Below are positions 58,903 through 64,000 of a stretch of 64,000 nt of DNA, piece by piece. This DNA is from Colias croceus (lineage: Eukaryota > Arthropoda > Insecta > Lepidoptera > Pieridae), in NCBI RefSeq assembly GCF_905220415.1, contig NC_059562.1, positions 4,789,501 to 4,853,500 of the forward strand, given 5' to 3'. The notes under the pieces were generated by a model that was given only the letters and a program-made list of their open reading frames with translations, was not told where the DNA came from and did not search any database. Within the stretch, counting starts at the first letter, position 1. Each line of letters opens with the position of its first letter. The position numbers were made by a program, and so were the translations under genes.

Positions 58903-61900
58903 AGTTATCTAGTCTGTAAACTGTATGATTCTCCTTTTCATGTTTTTATCTAAACGTAATAATAGGTAGGTACCTACCTACTTAAAAAGTAATCCAGATT
59001 AAAAATTTCAAAGACACCAATTTAATATTTACACTTTTCGCAAAATAAACTTTTAAATAAATACTTACTTTAAATCTAAATCATTTGTGATTCAGATTAC
59101 AACCGTACATTATTTGTGTCATAATACATATGTTTTTATTTACGACATTCGCATAGAAAGCGCTGACTCTCATTTCACTGCATGTTATTATTGTAATGAG
59201 AGTACTTAGCGACTAAAAGCTCGAGCACTTAAAGTTTTAGTGCTTCCTTACAGGATCTAGGTATCAAGTGTCTGAGTCTAGACGCTTTCGTATTTTTCTT
59301 TTCATTATATGTAGATATGTTGCAGGTAAAGTATGATTATGCCGTTTCACACGTCGTCAGTTTACAAAAGCTTGCTGTTTTGTATTATGTTGAGAATCTA
59401 GTTTCCCCAAAGGTCTGTTAGTCGCAGTTTACGAATTGAGCTCCTATTTCTGTGTAGTTTTTCAGTAAAGTGAACGTAACTTAATTCTATTCCTAAACAA
59501 ACCAACAATTTCTAAATCCCAATTATCGGTTGCAATACAAAGTGATAATTATTATTATCCTATATAGATAGGCTAAATGGTAAACGGCTAGTCGTAATGT
59601 AAAATGGCGATTTATACCCTTCAACTGCGACATATGCATAAAGTTTATGAGAGAATTAATTTAATGAACATTAGTTTATTAACACTGTTATTAATTCGTC
59701 AGTTTCATTAGTAATTAGGCCAACTTAAATAATTAGCAACGTTATATATTTAGTATTTATATAAGTAGCTACTAGGCACATCTTTTTAGTTTTGTTTTTT
59801 CAATAAATGTTCAGAAATGAAAATTTAATTTTAATTGTACGATACCTATTTAAAAATAGTGCTCAAGCTAATCATTCTTTAGTTTACAGACTGAAGTCAA
59901 GTAAGATAACATAAACGAAAAAAATCACCTAAATTTCAATTAGTTACAGAAAATTATATTTTAAACACTTCAAAAGTGCATCTCGCCTCGTATTTAGTAT
60001 CTCGTACCTTATCCGTAATAAGGCTTAATATAAATATAGTTTCATATTAACGTTATTACATTTTACAGTTTTAAGGATAAACAACCAACAAATTACATTT
60101 TTTAATGAAATGACAACATTTTTATAGCCTCCATTAGCGAGGAGTCCATACAAGCGGACGTGTTAATGACAATTGCGGTACGCGGTAATCAAATTAATTG
60201 GTCGAGTACTTGTTTGTGGTTAGATTATATCATTATTCCATGTGTGATTGGTATTAGATGTGGTTGGTTATTAGTTTTTGCATGTAGATAATTAAGATTT
60301 AATGGTGAGTAAGGAAGCGTTCATTTCACATATGTATTTCATCTTTAAACGATAGTGTATCAAGTCAAATCTCTTTATGATGAGATAAAAAATGTATTGT
60401 CTGATTGCTTTATATTTTAAGCTATTGTATAGCTTCTATCGCGGGCCTTGAGCGCGGGGACCGAATCCAGAAATTGCGTAACGAAAAACCTCACGCTCCC
60501 CACTCCGACAGGCACGGAGCGGCAGTCCCCGAGTGCCACACGTATTTTTTTTTTAATCTTATAATGAAGATAGTCTGCTACAGTACTGCGGACATACATT
60601 CTATGAGCCCATGTTAACTCTAAATTATTTGTCACTTTATATGTATTACGTAAAGAAACAAGAACGTAGATTTTTTTCACTTCCAAAAGTTTTAACACCT
60701 CCCTGTCTGTGGCAAAAGCCAACAATAGATCTTAACTACCACATTACATTCGCAATTAGAGTAGTAAGAAGGCATAATTGTCGAGTCGAGGCGTGGAAAT
60801 ATCTCTATTATATTGTCTGTGTGTGCACTAAGCGCATGCGCATTGTGCCCTCTTGAGTGCGGACTAGAAAAAGTTTAACCTACTTTTGAATGTCTTTTTC
60901 GTTAGCTCTTTACTAGACTTGGCGATTGAAACAGGTAGGGTGTTTGTCATTTATTGTGTAGAGAGATGAGATTCAGGAATTAGAAACAGATTAGCGCATA
61001 TAAAATCTGAAAGCTTCTTAAAAATGATGTACTCGTTACCATGAGCTTCTGATTAATACGACTTTAGTAAGACAAGATTTTCTGAACCTTTCCAGGAGTC
61101 ACTTTTCTTTGCGTATATTTTGGTATATTTATGTAGTTTTATCTGTCTCTATCGAGATTAACCACTGTGGTTCAAAAAAAGGTTATTCTATAATATGAAT
61201 TAATTGAATTGAAAAACAAGTATATGAAATGCCAAAAGGTTAATAAGTAGACATTGTACTATAAATTGTGAATCGATTCGACAAGTTAGACACATGTTTC
61301 TAAACGGTACTGAACTTTGGCATCTGTAATAAGTATTTTAATGGCGGTTCATAGTCTGTAAGACTTTAGCATTTAGCATTTATAATACAAGGTATTAGAA
61401 AATATACATAGTATTCAAGGTATTAGAAAACACACTATACACAGATATACGAAATTAATGGGAGAAGCCACTGGCTCCTGAGACACAGTATTTAACTAAT
61501 TCAGGAGCCTATGGATTCATATATAAGCTGTACCTATATTTTTTTTTTTATGACAATAAAGTTATTTATTTATTTATACATACCTAGTACCTACCTATAC
61601 CAATACTATACTAAGCTTTGCTAGTTAGATGGCGTGAGCTTGGTGATTTGACGTTATTACAGTAAATAAATCATTAGGTAGTTGTGTACGTTTTATATAT
61701 ATGTAGATGAAATTTTGTAGGTAATTTACGCAAAAAAAAAATACGCAAGTTATTACTCTACCTTTGACAATGTAAGACTTTATTGGATAATGCGTAAAAT
61801 TTTAGATTGAACGAGTTAAATTAATTAAAAATGGAGCTTTCAATCTGATAATAATTGATTATTTCCTTTCTAATTAAAACAATAGGTATTGTTAACTATA

Positions 61901-62343
61901 CGTAGGATAACGTAGCGTAGGACGTAACGTAGGATATTACTTTTTTACATAAAATACCTATTCGATCTCACTATCACCGGATTAAACAATGTAATCCGCA
62001 CAAATAAATACACTTTCATTGTTTTTATAAATAGATGTTACAGTTTATCTTATTTTAGCATCTGTGGTGAACAAACCCGCGCGACCTAGAAATCTCTACT
62101 TTCTATTTTAGTTCGAGCAATTACATGTCAAGCTCCCTTAGACTGATAGGGCTTTGATAAACATTTGTTATCTGTAAGATGTAGAAGCTTTCTTAGTTGT
62201 AAAAACTAGTTGTTTAATTTTCAAGAAAATTCGCTTGTTATGACTGCCTCTTACGAGTAATATGAATCCCACCAAAAACATTTTCATGTAAAATGTTGCC
62301 AAGACTAGCCCATATGACTCGCACTGTCAAAAAGTTATCAGAT
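58903..62343. other. Presumed intron or intergenic DNA
   Basis: Mostly AT-rich unique DNA. The patch at 60130-60220 (agcgaggagtccatacaagc, ggtaatcaaattaattgg) looks less degenerate. A SINE-like tail (T/A-run and gacaataaagttatttattt) is at about 61540-61580. Confidence 0.35.
60425..60555 (-). repeat. GC-rich block with T-run, unclassified
   Basis: A sharply GC-rich 110-bp island in AT-rich DNA: on the minus strand cactcggggactgccgctcc, gcctgtcggagtggggagcg and tgaggtttttcgttacgcaa, then ggattcggtccccgcgctc. A run of T/A borders it. Composition and sharp edges suggest an inserted, conserved repeat or small RNA-derived element. Family not recognised. Confidence 0.45.
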
Positions 62344-62622
62344 CTCATGTAGAGCCAAGCTTCTAACACTACACGCCCTAACTCTACAAGGCCTAACTTC
62401 ACAAACTCTACACCTTAGTCAAAATATGTGGCTTGGCCATTTCGCTACATTTACATCGGCGTAAGGTGAAAAATTAATTCACTGTTCATTACTTTTGTGT
62501 TATACAATAGCTCTTGTAGTAACGAACGGCCAAGCCACATATTTTGACTAAGGTGTAGAGTTTGTAAAGTTAGGCCTTGTAGAGTTAGGGCGTGTAGTGT
62601 TAGAAGCTTGGCTCTACATGAG
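62344..62622. repeat. Long hairpin, 95-bp arms
   Basis: Arms 62344-62438 and 62528-62622 are inverted copies with a single mismatch; the loop is 89 nt. The arm itself contains related words (ctaactctaca, ctaacttcaca, aactctaca). The right arm ends directly against GTGTTCGGTG...CACCGAACAC near the BEL/Pao fragment. Confidence 0.9.
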
Positions 62623-62827
62623 TGTTCGGTGCAATGACCACCGAACACCCTAGTCAGCAATACTAGGTATCGCGGGCGGCGTTTAACATAAATTTAAGTC
62701 AGTCCACAATCAACAGTCCACAAAATAACATATTACCGTCGCGACGCGTAACATTAACATTAAACGTTAAACATATAACATAATTATTAGAACATTTATT
62801 TAACAGAATAATTAACATATAGTATAA

Positions 62828-64000
62828 CAATTAAGAATAGCAGCAACAATTTATGGAAGGATTCAAAAGGGAACAAATAATTATTCAACTGTTTTAATCG
62901 CTTCGAAAACTAAACTTGTACCACACAACAAGTCCGTCTCACTACCGCGACTCGAATTATGCGGAGCTCAGCTACTTTCAAAGCTAATGTTAAAAGTTAT
63001 TTCATGTTATAATGAAAATAATATTAAGATGTATGGATGGTGTGATTCTATGGTTGTTTTAGGATGGATATATGGGGATGAAGCTCGTTGGAATACGTTT
63101 GTATCGAATCGTGTAAAGAAAATTAAAGAAGTAATGTTGCCTGAGTGCTGGCGTTATGTGAAAAGCGCAGAGAACCCAGCTGATGCGGCGAGTAGAGGCC
63201 TAACAGTTGCACAATTAAAGGATAAATCTCTATGGTGGAAGGGTCCATCGTGGCTATCGCAACATAATTATCTGGAAAATATAGTTAGTAAAAACAATTA
63301 CGAAACCAACCATGAAACAAAAACATACGTATCGGTACCTATAACAACAATTCAAGAAAGCATAATTGACAAGTTATTAGAAAAATATAATTCAATTAAT
63401 AAAATAACAAGAATTTTAGCATGGATACAGAGAGCATTGACACCGAAAAGCAAGCATCGACCTACATGTAAACATATTACATTGCAAGAATGCAATGCAG
63501 CAAAATTACGAATAATACGTCACGTACAACAAACTGAATTTCATAACGACCTACATAATTTACAGATAAATAATCATTTAAGTTCAACTAGCAAGTTATT
63601 AAGTTTAAATCCGTTCTTAGATAAAGACAATATTTTACGTGTCGGGGGAAGGCTAAGGAATAGCATCATACCTTACGACACAAAACATCCAATAATCATG
63701 CCGCATAGTCATAGATTAACATATTTATTAATTGATCAAGCTCATCGTCTTACATTCCATGGAGGCGCTAAATTAACATTATATACATTAAGAAGAAAAT
63801 TTTGGATTTTGGGGGGATACAAAACAACGAAGAAACAAATAAGAAGCTGTGTAACGTGTCGTAAACAGAATCCGGAGTTAAAAAACCAACTTATGGGAGA
63901 TCTACCAGATTCACGCTGTAACCCCGCCCCTCCATTCTACCATACAGGGGTGGATTATACAGGATTTGTGGACGTGAAGGCCAGCCAAGGGAGATCTGTA
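62828..64000 (+). mobile_element. BEL/Pao LTR retrotransposon pol, partial at window edge
   Basis: A 391-codon frame opens after a TAA at 62825 and runs off the window without a stop. In order it shows: the end of the reverse transcriptase/RNase H region (SLPRLELCGAQLLS; the W-x-DS block GWCDSMVVLGW; ENPADAASRG), the integrase zinc-binding HHCC module (AHRLTFHGG then CVTC), and the beginning of the integrase core with its first catalytic Asp in GVDYTG (Asp codon at 63953). These blocks are characteristic of BEL/Pao elements of insects. gag, protease and most of RT are not present upstream, so the element is either internally deleted or rearranged at its 5' side. The 3' part lies outside the window. 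Confidence 0.9.

Overview
This window reads as AT-rich nuclear DNA of a moth or butterfly (Lepidoptera). The evidence is internal: an intron-rich animal gene with GT/AG splice sites, a eukaryotic tRNA-Asp with a pol III T-run terminator, and many copies of short dispersed repeats of the kind that fill lepidopteran introns, with ends such as CTAGCTTCCCGCCCGCGGC, AGCTGTCCCGGCAAACG and GGTCCGCCCCGGCTTCG. Species cannot be told. Coding density is very low, and nearly all short open frames are chance or repeat shadows.

Layout. 1-8.9 kb is repeat-rich intergenic DNA with a Harbinger-like MITE (448-626), a CpG-rich block (2.64-3.47 kb) and a 5'-truncated Jockey-type non-LTR retrotransposon (5056-6491, minus strand) with an 11-bp target-site duplication. 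9.0-12.7 kb holds GC-rich inverted-repeat elements. 13.5-22.75 kb is a complete minus-strand pyrroline-5-carboxylate reductase (P5CR) gene: six coding exons joining in frame to 271 residues, plus a predicted 5' UTR exon. 23-32.6 kb is intergenic, with MITEs, a tRNA-Asp(GUC) at 29,977-30,048 and a 1.2-kb non-autonomous DNA transposon with symmetrical subterminal CTCGAG repeats. At 32.7-33.07 kb lies the leader and first coding exon (32 residues) of an unrecognised plus-strand gene. Its next exon was not found, so it seems to have a very long first intron (about 30 kb or more). That stretch contains a hAT element with an 8-bp TSD (47,339-48,628), several long hairpins, five perfect TGACGTCA sites and, at the right edge, part of a BEL/Pao LTR retrotransposon pol running off the window.

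The strongest oddity is inside P5CR. The 3' part of its penultimate coding exon, plus about 50 bp of the following intron, is repeated in tandem to give six copies with an exact 167-bp period (14,630-15,592). Every copy keeps the GTGAGT donor. The five extra copies have potential acceptors but are separated by only 39 nt, and their inclusion would shift the frame into an early TGA. The array therefore looks like either silent debris skipped by splicing or a set of poison exons able to tune P5CR expression.

Other structures worth attention are two near-perfect long hairpins (130-bp arms at 58.6 kb, 95-bp arms at 62.3 kb), a 23-unit, 12-bp minisatellite ending in a perfect hairpin in P5CR intron 1, and an inverted pair of Harbinger-like MITEs at 9.0-10.3 kb. 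No CRISPR array, operon or bacterial feature is present.
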